A stretch of 64,000 bases of DNA, taken from Rhynchopus sp. YZ270_cl-10. Its lineage: Eukaryota; Euglenozoa; Diplonemea; Diplonemida; Diplonemidae. Below are positions 39,771 to 50,314 of the stretch, one piece after another (the first letter of the stretch is position 1; each line of letters begins with the position of its first letter). The notes under the pieces are model-generated. The model ran no database searches. It was not told the origin of the DNA and saw only the letters and a program-made list of their open reading frames with translations. A program made the position numbers and the translations under genes. The DNA lies in the NCBI GenBank assembly GCA_964035575.1, contig OZ037883.1, positions 1,240,001 to 1,304,000 of the forward strand, written 5' to 3'.

Positions 39771-42700
39771 ATGGCAGGCGCAGCATATGCACGGATGTAC
39801 AGTACCGCGCCCCTGGCGAAGGTCACCTCCGTGAGCTTCACCCTCTGGGACCCCGATGAGATCAAGAAGGGCTCTGTGTGCGAGGTCACCGAGCCGACGT
39901 CGCATATCGACGGAGTCCCCCAGCCCAACTCCTGCCACGACACGAGATTAGGTGTGACCGAGTACGACGTGACCTGCAAGACCTGCAACATGGACAAAGA
40001 TGAATGCCCAGGGCATTGGGGGCATATAACTCTAGCCAAACCTATGCTTCATTTAGGGTATTTATCGACGGTGATCAAAGTACTACGGAGTGTGTGTTTT
40101 CACTGTTCGATTATAAAATTGGATCCAACGGATCCGAAGTTCATAGAGGCAGCAGCGAAGAAGAAGCCGGAGCATCGGTTGCGGCTGTTTGCGAAGTACT
40201 GTGTAGGGAAGCGGACCTGCGAGGCGGGGCACGGCAAGTCAGACGCAGAGAGGGGTGAGCAGAACTGTGGTTGTGGGAAGCAGCAGCCGAACATCTTCCA
40301 CGAGCCGCACTCCTTCAACCTCTGGCTTGAGTACAAGCAAGGCAACGTCGACGTTGAGCAGACGGAACGCAAACAGCGTCTTCACCCAGAGCATGCACGT
40401 CGCATCATCGCAGCCATCCCACGCAACCAGCTTGAGCTTCTCGGTTTCTCAGCCACAAACCGTCCCGAGTTCATGATCCTCACGCAGTTCCCCATCTCGC
40501 CCTGTCAAATTCGTCCCGCTATTGCAATGGACGCAGTGACCAAGACTGAGGACCACACAACGCAAATGTACAGCAAGATCCTGCAGATGAACAACAAGCT
40601 CCGCAAGGCCACAGCCCAGAACGCAGCAGACTCCGTCATCAACGACTACTCGCAGCAGGTGCAGTACCACGTTGTCACAATGATGGACAACGAGAAGAAC
40701 GGTATCCCGAAGTGCAAGGTCCGTTCTGGGCAGCCCATCAAGTCGATCCGAGAGCGTTTGAAGGGTAAGGGAGGCCGTGTGCGTTCGAACCTCATGGGGA
40801 AGCGTGTCGACTTCTCGGCACGTACTGTGATTGGTGGCGACTCGCAGATTGGAATGGACGAAGTCGCTGTGCCGCGCTCGATTGCGTCGAACATGACGTT
40901 CCCTGAGATGGTGACGTCGTTCAACATCGAGAAGCTCAGGCGCGCTGTGGAGAACGGTCCCGACAAGTACCCCGGTGCTAAGTTCATCATCCGTGCAGAC
41001 AACACTCGCATCAACCTTGCCTTCGCAAAGCGTTCTGCGGACCGTGCCCTGCAGGAGGGCTACATTGTGGAACGTCATATCCTGACCAACGACGTTGTGC
41101 TCTTCAACAGACAGCCTACGCTGCACAGAATGTCCATGATGGGACACAGGGCACGTGTCATGCCCTTCTGCACCTTCCGTATGAACCTCTCCGCCACGTC
41201 GCCGTACAACGCAGACTTCGACGGTGACGAGATGAACCTCCACGTTCCCCAGTCCGTGCTCTCCAAGTCCGAGCTGCAGGAGTTCATGATGGTGCCAAAG
41301 AACATTGTGTCGCCTAAGTCGAACTCGCCAGTCATGGGTATCGTGCAAGACTCGCTGCTCGGGATCCACGTGTTGACAAGACGGTCGACGTTCCTCGACA
41401 AGCAGTTCTTCATGAACCTTCTCATGCATATGCCCACCATGCCCGCAGAGATCCCGATCCCTGCCATCCTCAAGCCCGAGCTCCTCTGGACAGGCAAGCA
41501 GCTCTTCTCCTTGGTGCTCCCGCCAGTCAACTTCTCAGGAAGCAGTAACGAAGACATCGACGACCCTGACAGGAACCTCCCCCTCGCAGACACAAAGGTC
41601 AAGATCGAGAAGGGCAACCTGCTGCACGGCATCATCGACAAGAAGAGTGTTGGCTCCTCCGAGAACAGTCTTGTCCACGTTATCCATAACGAGTTCTCGC
41701 CGGATATGAGTCGCGACCTCATCAACGGTATCCAGCGTATCACTGCGTACTACCTGATCACCAAGGGGTTCTCTGTTGGTGTCGAGGACACAGTGGCGGA
41801 TGTCAACACGAAGAAGATGATCCAGGAGATCATCCGTCGTTCTTACGATGCTGTCGACGACCTGTGCAACAAGGCGCAGGAGGGACTGGACAGACAGCCG
41901 GGTAAGACTGTGAAGGAGACCTTCGAGGAGAAGATCAACGGTATCTTGAACAAGACACGTGAGGACGCAGGGAAGCGTGCGCAGACGTCGCTGACACGTT
42001 CCAACGGATTCAAGGTCATGGTTGCCGCAGGGTCGAAGGGGTCCTACCTGAACATCAGCCAGATCACTGCTGTTGTGGGACAGCAGAACGTGGGAGGCAA
42101 GCGTATTCCGTACGGTTTCCGCAAGCGTACGCTGCCTCACTTTACGCAGGACGACTACGGTCCGGAGTCGCGAGGATTTGTGCAGAACTCTTACCTGGAG
42201 GGGCTCACACCGTCCGAGTTCTTTTTCCACATGTCTGGAGGGCGAGAGGGGCTTATCGACACTGCGTGCAAGACTGCGGAGACGGGGTACATCCAGCGCA
42301 AGCTTATCAAGGCGCTGGAGGACATCTTTGTGGGCTACGACGCGACGGTACGTGACGCGCAGGGCAGGATTGTGCAGTTCCTCTACGGTGAGGAGGGGTA
42401 CGATGCATGCAAGATGGAGTCGCTCAAGCCGCTTCCACTTGTGGAGGATTCCGACAAGCAGATGGAGAAGACGTACAAGCTGGACTACACAGACGAGGAG
42501 TGGGGCAAGGACTTCCTTGACCCTGTTGTGCGTGAGGAGCTTCTCAACGACCCGATGGCGCCTCGCAAGATGCAGGAGGAGTACGAGCAGATCATGTCCG
42601 ACAGAACGTGGCTGCGTGACTGCTTCCAGCCTGCGGGCTCGGTCCCCTTCGTCGACTCGATGGACGGCATCAAGGTGCCCATCAACTTGAGACGTCTGCT

Positions 42701-45446
42701 TGACAACGCTAAGATCAACTTCGACATCAACCCGAAGCACGTATCCGACCTGTCCCCTGTAGAGGTCATCGACGGCCTGAAGCAGCTCAAGAGCGAGCTG
42801 GTCACGACCCGAGGCATCGGTGACGTGCACGTGGAACGTCAGAACAACAGTACCCGTCTCTGGAACGTTGTGCTCCGCTCCTTCCTCTCCGCAAAGCGTG
42901 TCATCTGCGACTACCGTCTCAACAAGAGCGCCTTCCACTGGGTGCTGGGAGAAGTCCGCCAGCGTTTCAACTCAGCACAGATCCCCCCGGGTGAGATGGT
43001 TGGGTGCATTGCGGCGCAGTCGATGGGTGAACCTGCTACACAGATGACTCTGAACACCTTCCACTTTGCCGGTGTCGCCTCCAAGAACGTGACGCTCGGT
43101 GTCCCCCGTTTGAAGGAATTGATCAACGTCATCAAGAAGCCCTCCCACGCAGGTCTTGTCGTCTTCCTCAAGGACGGTCTGCGCGACTCCCCCGACGAGG
43201 CGAAGAAGGTGCAGACCGTTGTCGAGTACCTCTCCCTCCGGCAGATCACGAAGAAGGTCGAGATCTGGTACGACCCTGACATCACGACGACTGTCATCCC
43301 CGAGGACAGAGACGTTGTTGAGTTTGACTGGGACTTCACCCTCATGCCCGAGGACGAGGAGCACAACAAGCGCATGCTCATGAAGAAGCTGTCCCCATGG
43401 ATTCTGCGTCTCGAGCTCGACAAGCGTGCGTACATCAACTTCAACCTCACCATGATTGAGATCGAAGAGCGCATCAAGGCCACCTTCCCAGACACCTTCG
43501 ACGTCGAGAAGGCAGACGAGAACTCCGACCTCCTCTTCGTCCGTCTCCGTTACATCTCCGAACGCGAAAGGCAGAAGAACGAAGCTGCCGAAGAAGACGA
43601 CGACCAGGTCTGGGAGAACGAAGAGGAAAACTCCGTAGACTGGCTGAAACAGCAGGAAAATGAGATTCTTGACCGCGTCCACCTGCGTGGTATCACCGGT
43701 GTGAAGAAGGTGTACATGAGAAAAACGTCGCAACGTGATAAGGACCGTCGTGTGGAGTATGACGCAGATGGAAAATGCCAGCGTGTGTCCGAATGGGTGC
43801 TTGACACCGATGGGTCCAACATGATTCGTGTCATGAGTTTGGAGCAGGTAGACGCTTACAGGACTTCGTCGAACAACATCACGGAGATCATCACCACCCT
43901 TGGTATCGAAGCAACAAGAAAGAAGCTGAAGAAGGAGCTGGCCGGTGTGTACGGGGCGTACGGGATCTACATCAATGCACGCCACTCCTCCGTTCTTTGC
44001 GATGCAATGTGCAACAGAGGGTACCTCATGTCCATCAACCGCCACGGCATCAACAGACAAGACGTCGGACCCTTCATGAAGTGCTCCTACGAGGAGACAG
44101 TCGAAATCCTTCTCCATGCCTCCGCTATGGGCGAGACCGACGACATGAGCGGTGTGTCTGCGAACGTCATTCTCGGCAACCCTACCCGCTGTGGAACAGG
44201 GCTGAACACACTCCTCATCGATGAGGCGAAGCTGAAGCTTGTGAAGATGATGCCCTCAACCGCACTCCGCAAGAAGCGTGAGCTTTTGGAAGAAGCCGGC
44301 CAGCAGGGCATTGGCGGGCGGGAGTCGACCCTCATCGGCAGCGCTGCTATTGCGACTGCGTTCTCTGGTGGCTCTGTTGCGACCATGGGGTCGCAGCAGA
44401 GTGGGTTCTCTGAGGGGGCTGGGGCACCCTCTGGCGGCGACTGGGTGGGGCAGTTCGACAACTCACACACATGGAACCCTTCGTACTCTGCGACACAACC
44501 TTCCGGGTTGTCTGGCGACCGCTCTGCTGCAGGCGCGTCTCCGGCACTCTCCTTTGGCGGTCTCTCAGGCGGCCCCACTCCTATGTCAGGTGCCGACGAC
44601 GACCTGCGTTCCCCTGCGTACATGGGATTGGGCGCGTCTGCCGACATTGGCGCAAGCCCTGGCTTCCACTCACCCAACATGCACTACTCCTCTGGCCTGG
44701 GTGCCTCGGGGACCATCTTCTCCTCAGGCAACACCCCAGGAGGTGCAGGTCGCTACATGCCAGGTGCCAGCCCCTTCGCAAGCGGTACAGGAGGTTTTGG
44801 CTCCTCGGGCGCGTCCTACGCAGCAAGTCCCAACCTCGACGCCTCCGTGGACATCAGCCCCAGCGGCATCAGCAGCACACAGCAGACAGACCAGGCAAGC
44901 TACTCCCTGCAACATTCAGGTGGCAGTTCCACGAACTTCTCACCGGTATGAATTTTTTTTTTGCCATTTTTTTTTAAAATGATCATTCGAAAAACACCAA
45001 ACACAGGATGTGCACAGCGGCATGCAGCGTTCCTACTCCCCATCAGGGGGCAATGCAGGCAGGGTGTACTCCCCAGGCACTTCGCTTGGCGGAAGCTCAG
45101 GGTATGTTCATCGGCACGACATAGAATGATGGCAGATCTGCACCGCTCAGGCAATCCATTGGGGTTTCCTTTTCACCTTCTGTGCACAGTGACCACATTC
45201 ATCTTTCAAGGTAACATAACTACCATTTTTATTTTTTACAGTGGCTTCGAACCGAACAGTGCCTCCCCTGTGCCCGGTGGTACAGCTGCCGCCCGCACGT
45301 CGGCGAGAGCTCCAGGTTCGCGTGCAGATGCAGGTGCTGCAGGAGGTGCAGGTGTCGATGACGACGCTGATTTCCCCGAAGTCAATGACGACGCAGACAA
45401 CGAAGGTGACTTTGACTACCCTGACGGCGATGACTTTGACAACTAG
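39771..45446 (+). CDS. RPB1: RNA polymerase II largest subunit with non-heptad CTD
   Basis: Exons read as 39771-44945, 45007-45101 and 45242-45446 (1824 aa). Catalytic subunit of the nuclear mRNA-making polymerase. Seen: the clamp zinc site C69-xx-C72..C79-xx-H82 (CKTCNMDKDECPGHWGH), LMGKRVDFSARTVI, the catalytic Mg-binding NADFDGDE (N480 to E487), the trigger-loop/bridge region PGEMVGCIAAQSMGEPATQMTLNTFHFAGVASKNVTLGVPRL, and GNPTRCGTG near 1469. The last ~325 residues replace the YSPTSPS heptad array with Ser/Gly/Pro/Ala-rich sequence holding scattered SP and YSP (RSYSPSGG, RVYSPGTS), then a strongly acidic end (DDDADFPEVNDDADNEGD). Non-heptad tails of this kind are known from kinetoplastids and some other protists. 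All three exons contribute to the tail, so alternative splicing could change it. An RPB1 of this length and motif set is secure. Confidence 0.96.
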
Positions 45447-46233
45447 TCGAAACAAAGCAAAAAGTAAAAACTGGGGAAAGCAAAAAAGGGGGAATTATTG
45501 GGATGGGTGTGGGGTGTTTTTTTGGGGTTTTCTGTTTTCTGTTTTTTTTCAAGTGGTATTATGTGGGGTCAACGAGATCCCACTTCAGCCTCTTTTGTCA
45601 TCTTTTCGTTTTTATTTTTGGTTTTTGTGGTGGTTTTGTCTGTTTTTGCGCAGTGTAAAGGGGGATGGGGAGAAAAAAAAAAAAAGGAAAATCGGGATGA
45701 TGAAGATGGGTGGGTAAATGCGATGATCGCAAATAGCTTCTTGTTTGCCACAAAAAGTAATATGAAATGAGAATTTTCCGGTATTGCTACGGGGTTTCTT
45801 CTTGGTCCAGATTTTCAAAAAAACGAAAAAAAAAAAAAAAAAAAAACAAAAAAAAACAGGGAAAGAGCGACTGCTTTTATATAAAAAAGAATTTTTTTTG
45901 GTGGGGTTTTTTTGTGGTACCGAGCTTTGTTGGAAGGGAGGCAAAAAAAGAGGAATGTTTTTGGTTCTGCCCCCCCTTTCCTTCCCTCCCCTCACGATCG
46001 TTCCCCCCCAACACTTCAGAAGCTTCATTCTGAGGTTAAAGTGCAGATTTTTTATGCGATTTTTTTGTTGATGTCGCAAAAAAGAAGAGAACATGCACAA
46101 AAAAGTGTACATTTTTTTTTTTAAATGCCCTGATTGATCTTCCCAGCAATTAGCGAATGTTGCCTAGAGTTTAAAAAAAAAGCAAAGATGTGGGCGCCTC
46201 AGAGAGACTTTCATCTTGACAATTTTTTGAATA

Positions 46234-46280
46234 TGATAAGGAGACTAAGCACGAGAGGCTAAGGATCATCTTATAAACCT
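46234..46280 (+). repeat. Dispersed repeat family C
   Basis: GATAAGGAGACTAAGCACGA then GAGGCTAAGGATCATCTTATAAA; almost identical to 56418-56466. Confidence 0.75.
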
Positions 46281-47164
46281 TTTTTTTTTTTTTTTTCTTG
46301 CTGCATTCAAACTTATTGTTTGGAAGGTCTCGCACCGCATATTTTTAAAACAAACAAAAAAGAGGTATCAATTTAAAAAGAAAACTTCAACGGGGAAAAA
46401 AACAGTCCCAGATGTCGTTAAGGGGGGGATGTTGGGGTGTGGATATGTGTCAATATTTTGTTACTTTTTTTCTTCCAAAACAACGGTGTACATTTTGTCA
46501 ACGGTTTCTTTTTGGGTCAGACCAAGGGAGGATTACCTATTTCCTTGCCGCACTCACACGGATGAAGTGTGCCGTCCATATTTCCTCTCATTTGGCTGCA
46601 GGGGTACGCGGTACTATTCTTTGCATTGTCCTCAGGGAGCTCCTTGTGTGGGAGTGGCGACCGGCTCGTTTCAACAGCTGGGACCGTGTTCCATACATCA
46701 CTGACATGGGCATGCAGAGGGTCTTGAACAAGGACAACGCCGCGGTGTGACCTTCCTGGACAGAGTGGCCACTGGTCCTTCTGTACCCACCACACCAGCA
46801 GATTATTAAGACAGGCCTCCCCTCATTACCACCCACATTTTTTCCACCCACCACCCACCAAACCTACAGAGGGAAGGGATCCCTTACAACGCAACACAGC
46901 AAATCCCTGTACTTGTACACACACAATCTTCCCTTTTTCTTCCCCCAGCTCTCCAAAAAAAAAGCCCCCAGCCAACTTTCTTTCTTACCCTACCTCCCCT
47001 TTCTGCCAAAACAACGCCTTCTTTTGTGTAAACAGCAAACGCCGTTTTCCCTTCAAAGCGCGTGACATCACATTGCCCCATTTTTTTTCCACTTTTTTTT
47101 GTGTCAATTATTCGCTTCAACAAGCCGTGTCTAGAGATATATTCCCACATCCACATCCACATCC

Positions 47165-47187
47165 ACCTCTTCTTCTCCCCCCTGTAG
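47165..47187 (+). promoter_or_regulatory. Candidate trans-splice acceptor of the 47198 gene
   Basis: ACCTCTTCTTCTCCCCCCTG then TAG ends 10 nt before the ATG at 47198. Confidence 0.5.
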
Positions 47188-47197
47188 ATAGCGTGCC

Positions 47198-48075
47198 ATG
47201 GCTGTTCTAGGCTACCCCACGACACGCACAGAGTGTCTCAACACCCAGTCGCCACAGCTCGTCAGCCCCAAGGCGTCCTCCAGACGCAGTGCAGGGGAGG
47301 GCACCATAGTGGCCCCCACACCGCTGTACAAACTCCCATACCGCCTAGAGGAAGAAGAGGAAACCACGGTGTGCGAGTCAGAGATCGAGCAGATATTGGC
47401 AGAGAAAGGTGTGCAGTCCCCCCTTCCCCTCCCCATCCCCTCCCTTCCACTTCCCCAAATTCAGGGATATATTACTAACCATCAACCATCTCCCCACATA
47501 AGGGGGTTTCCTCCCTTTCCATAAACCAACCCATCACCCCAGCGTACTATGGCACTATACGTCTTATGTTTATCTTCAACAAACTTTTCCCCCTTTTTTT
47601 CTCTACAGGCAAAACCGCAGAGAACGTGATACGCCCCTTCCCCCGCATCACCTCCTGCGACGACGTGGCTGGGGGCATGCTGCGTGTCGAGAGCCTAGTA
47701 GACATAGGATTTGGGGGCATGAACAGAGTCACCTCCAGCCCTGTGCTGCGAACACGTCTGCAGGCGGGGGACGAGGTGCCGAGCGACTTCCCGATTGCAG
47801 TATCTGGGGGGAAAAGCTATCTGGACCTGAGCGCATTGGATGACAGCAGCTCGAATGCGTACGGTTCCAGCACGATGCTCGACCTTCTTGACGACTCCTT
47901 CGTGGAGCCACCTACCCGCTCGTCTAACCCACTCAAATCCCTTCTCTCTAGCCCCTCTGCAACGGGAAAGTCCTCCCGTTTCAAGACACCGACCTGCGCC
48001 TGGTCCTCCGTCTCCCAACGTGAAGTGTACGGGGCGGAACTGCACCTCAACTCCCTGTCGCCTGCGTTTGCATAG
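47198..48075 (+). CDS. Two-exon gene of unknown function
   Basis: Exons read as 47198-47408 and 47609-48075 (225 aa; donor GTGTGC, acceptor TTTTTTTCTCTACAG, junction inside a Gly codon). No family recognised. Residues 45-70 are acidic (LEEEEETTVCESEIEQILAEK). The rest is Ser-rich with no membrane segment or signal peptide: LDLSALDDSSSNAYGSST near 153, SNPLKSLLSSPSATGKSSRF near 183. The joined frame across the intron and the good splice signals make a real protein-coding gene likely. It runs in the same direction as RPB1. Confidence 0.65.
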
Positions 48076-48246
48076 TGGAGAGAGCAAGGGGATTGGGAGG
48101 AGGGGGGTTTTTGTTTTGTTCATGGCTTGTGGAGAGTGTTTCCAGGAGTTGTGTGGAAATTTTTTTTGGCGTTTTTTTTCACACATCTGGATTGCATTTT
48201 TTTGGACTTTTGTGATGCTTTTTTCAAATTCAAAAAAAAAAGAAGT

Positions 48247-48298
48247 AGTGGAGCACACTCTAGGGTGGCTACACTATTACAACCAAGTTTTCAAAGAA
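48247..48298 (+). repeat. Dispersed repeat family N
   Basis: GTGGAGCACACTCTAGGGTG then GCTACACTATTACAACCAAG and TTTTCAAAG; matches 63468-63516 and 23032-23080 (minus). Confidence 0.7.
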
Positions 48299-48765
48299 GA
48301 AAGAAAAAAAAAAACAAAAATCTTCCGCAAGCCATGTTTTGTTCAGGTCCGTTGATTTGGTAAGGTTTGGAAAAAAATATCACCTCTGAAAAGTCGTTTT
48401 CTTTACGTTCTGGATTTCTGAGTGCACACTTAGAAAACCCTCACGCAAGAAAACGACTTTGTCATGGTAAAAAAAAAAATAGCTATTTTTTTGTGAAAGA
48501 AAAATAAATTGTGTGATTTTTTTTTCTTTTTCTTTTTCTTTTTGTGAGTGGAATAGTGCGGTACACAGTGTATTATACAAAAGATGATGTTGTGACGTTT
48601 TTGTTTTATTTTATTTTTTTCTGGCCTTTTTTTTGGTGTGTTGTGGAAGAGAGAAAGAGAGAGGTTCGTGGGTTTGCTGAGGGAGGATTTCAAATTTTTT
48701 TTATAGTTCTTCATCACTTATCCGCAAAAAAAAAAGTAGGACGGAGCTGAGGGCATTGCGGGTGG

Positions 48766-49612
48766 TTAACCCTTAGCCAACCAGCAACCCGTACAGGGGT
48801 TGTTTTTTTGGGGGGTTTTATGAAGAACACCAGTAAACAAATTTTTTTTTGGACTTTTTGATCGATTTTTTTTATGTTGAAAAGATTTGTCACGAAACGT
48901 TCCAAAAAACATGTTTTCGGGAGAAAAAAACAACCACATATTTGGTAGGCAGCGTCAGGGATTGTCTCCCCCAAACACTGAAAGTTGATGCTATCTTCTG
49001 GTTTTTGGGTTGGTGTCCAAGGCCCAACCAAGACCCCAAAAATTGTCAAAAATATGTTATTTGTCACATATGAGCAAAAATAAAGCAATTGCGGGGTCGC
49101 ACGACCTCCCATTCGTAACACAGCCACCCTCACACCAACAGGACTTTCACCTCCTTTTCACTGTTTTTCACTGGTTTTGACTGCTTTTGACTGTTTTTAC
49201 TGTTTTTTCACTGTTTTTCACTATTTTTTGGTCCTCTCTCAAGCTGTTCATACAACTTCTACTCCATATTTCTGACCGATTTTTTTTTTTATTGATGTCA
49301 TTTGCTCTCGATCTTTCAAATAACGCCATTTTCGAGTTCCGGTTTTGCACACATATTTCGTCAGAGGACTGCGGGAGCTATTTTTCTCGAATTTTTGGGT
49401 GTTTTTTTCCAAGCATTTTGAATTTTTACAAAATATTTTTTTTTCAAAAAAAATCCAAAAAATAAATAACCAAAAGTTCTGCTCAAAATCTTTCAATTGC
49501 GACCAGAATCGGTCAAAAAGTCGTTGCCCTTCACATTTTGCCTCTTGGAGAGCCTGGACCCCCAAAATCAAAAAAGTCACACCTAAAAATGCCTTGGTTG
49601 GCTAAGGGTTAA
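48766..49612. mobile_element. piggyBac-like non-autonomous element with TTAA duplications
   Basis: 839-bp element (48770-49608). Ends CCCTTAGCCAACCA and TGGTTGGCTAAGGG are perfect 14-bp inverted repeats, flanked on both sides by TTAA. A TTAA target duplication with CCC..GGG ends is the piggyBac signature. There is no transposase frame. The interior contains an imperfect CACTGTTTTTCACTG tandem tract (about 49156-49230). Confidence 0.85.
49156..49230 (+). repeat. Imperfect tandem CTGTTTTTCA repeat
   Basis: Units of 10-12 bases (CACTGTTTTTCACTGGTTTT, GACTGCTTTTGACTGTTTTT, CACTGTTTTTCACTATTTTT) inside the piggyBac-like element. Confidence 0.75.
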
Positions 49613-50137
49613 TCTGCCAATACCACCCACCCACCCACCCAGCAGGCGTATTGCTATGTGACTAAAACACAAAGAGCTTTGCCAGTGTGTGTGTTGGAAG
49701 CGATCAATGAATCACATTGTTCATGCTTTTTCTCCTCGCCCCCATTTTCAGGTAGGGAAGGAGGCCGGGTTGGGACTGCAGAATATTTTTTTTTAACCTT
49801 ATCTGTGTGCACTGCTACCTTGGTACCTACGTTTTCTTTGAAGAGCGCTTCATAAATATGTGTGTTTTTGAAAGCAATGTTGCGGGTAAACCCTAAGGAC
49901 GGTGCATTGCCCAGAATGTGTGTTGTCCACGAGAAGTCATATCCACCCCCAATTTTTTTTTTATAGTTTGTTTGGGGGTTATCTTCAACCAACTTTATCA
50001 TACCTTGTGAAAAATATTACAAAAGGAAAAAAAGAGTCAAACGGGAAATGCGTGTTACTGTCTTCATGTACTAAACTGTTCGCTGTCGAGAGAGGAGGCA
50101 GAGGATGTAAGACCTCGGGAGGGGGGGATGTATTTTA

Positions 50138-50288
50138 TTTTTGCACACACGAAGTGTGATTGGAAACTAAACATATTTAAAACCAACGATAGATCTGTCT
50201 TTACGCTTTTTCCTTTTGAATCCTCCCCCTCATCCATTATCATGTGCGTCATAGGCAAAGAGCCTAAATGGCTGCGGTCAACGAAAAA
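50138..50288 (+). repeat. Split direct repeat A1
   Basis: 151 bp, matching 53895-54045; ends GCTGCGGTCAACGAAAAA, the sequence with which the B repeats begin. Confidence 0.9.
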
Positions 50289-50314
50289 TTTTTTAACTTC
50301 GTTACCGAATAAAT

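Larger units (their letters stand above)
45447..47197. other. Intergenic region, RPB1 to unknown gene
   Basis: Mostly homopolymer-rich. A family C repeat is at 46234-46280. 46510-46800 is richer in GC and open on both strands (for example CAVHISSHLAAGVRGTILCIV on +), but no family or conserved pattern is recognised. The last 100 bases are pyrimidine-rich. Confidence 0.55.
48076..50137. other. Intergenic region with a piggyBac-like MITE
   Basis: No gene. A family N repeat is at 48247-48298 and a piggyBac-like element at 48766-49612. 49630-50137 holds unremarkable sequence with no feature I can name. Confidence 0.6.

Noticed and set aside
41535-44117. Minus-strand frames of 380-470 codons opposite RPB1
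   Set aside because: Antisense reading of a GC-rich, codon-biased gene; composition is Val/Leu/Arg/His with no domain.
46412-46854. Open frames on both strands in a GC-richer patch
   Set aside because: No family, no conserved motif, and both strands equally open; left as unassigned sequence.
50180-50215. AAACCAACGATA in the A repeats as a spliced-leader RNA gene
   Set aside because: Only a short chance-level resemblance to leader-like sequence; no downstream Sm site or snRNA-like hairpins recognised.
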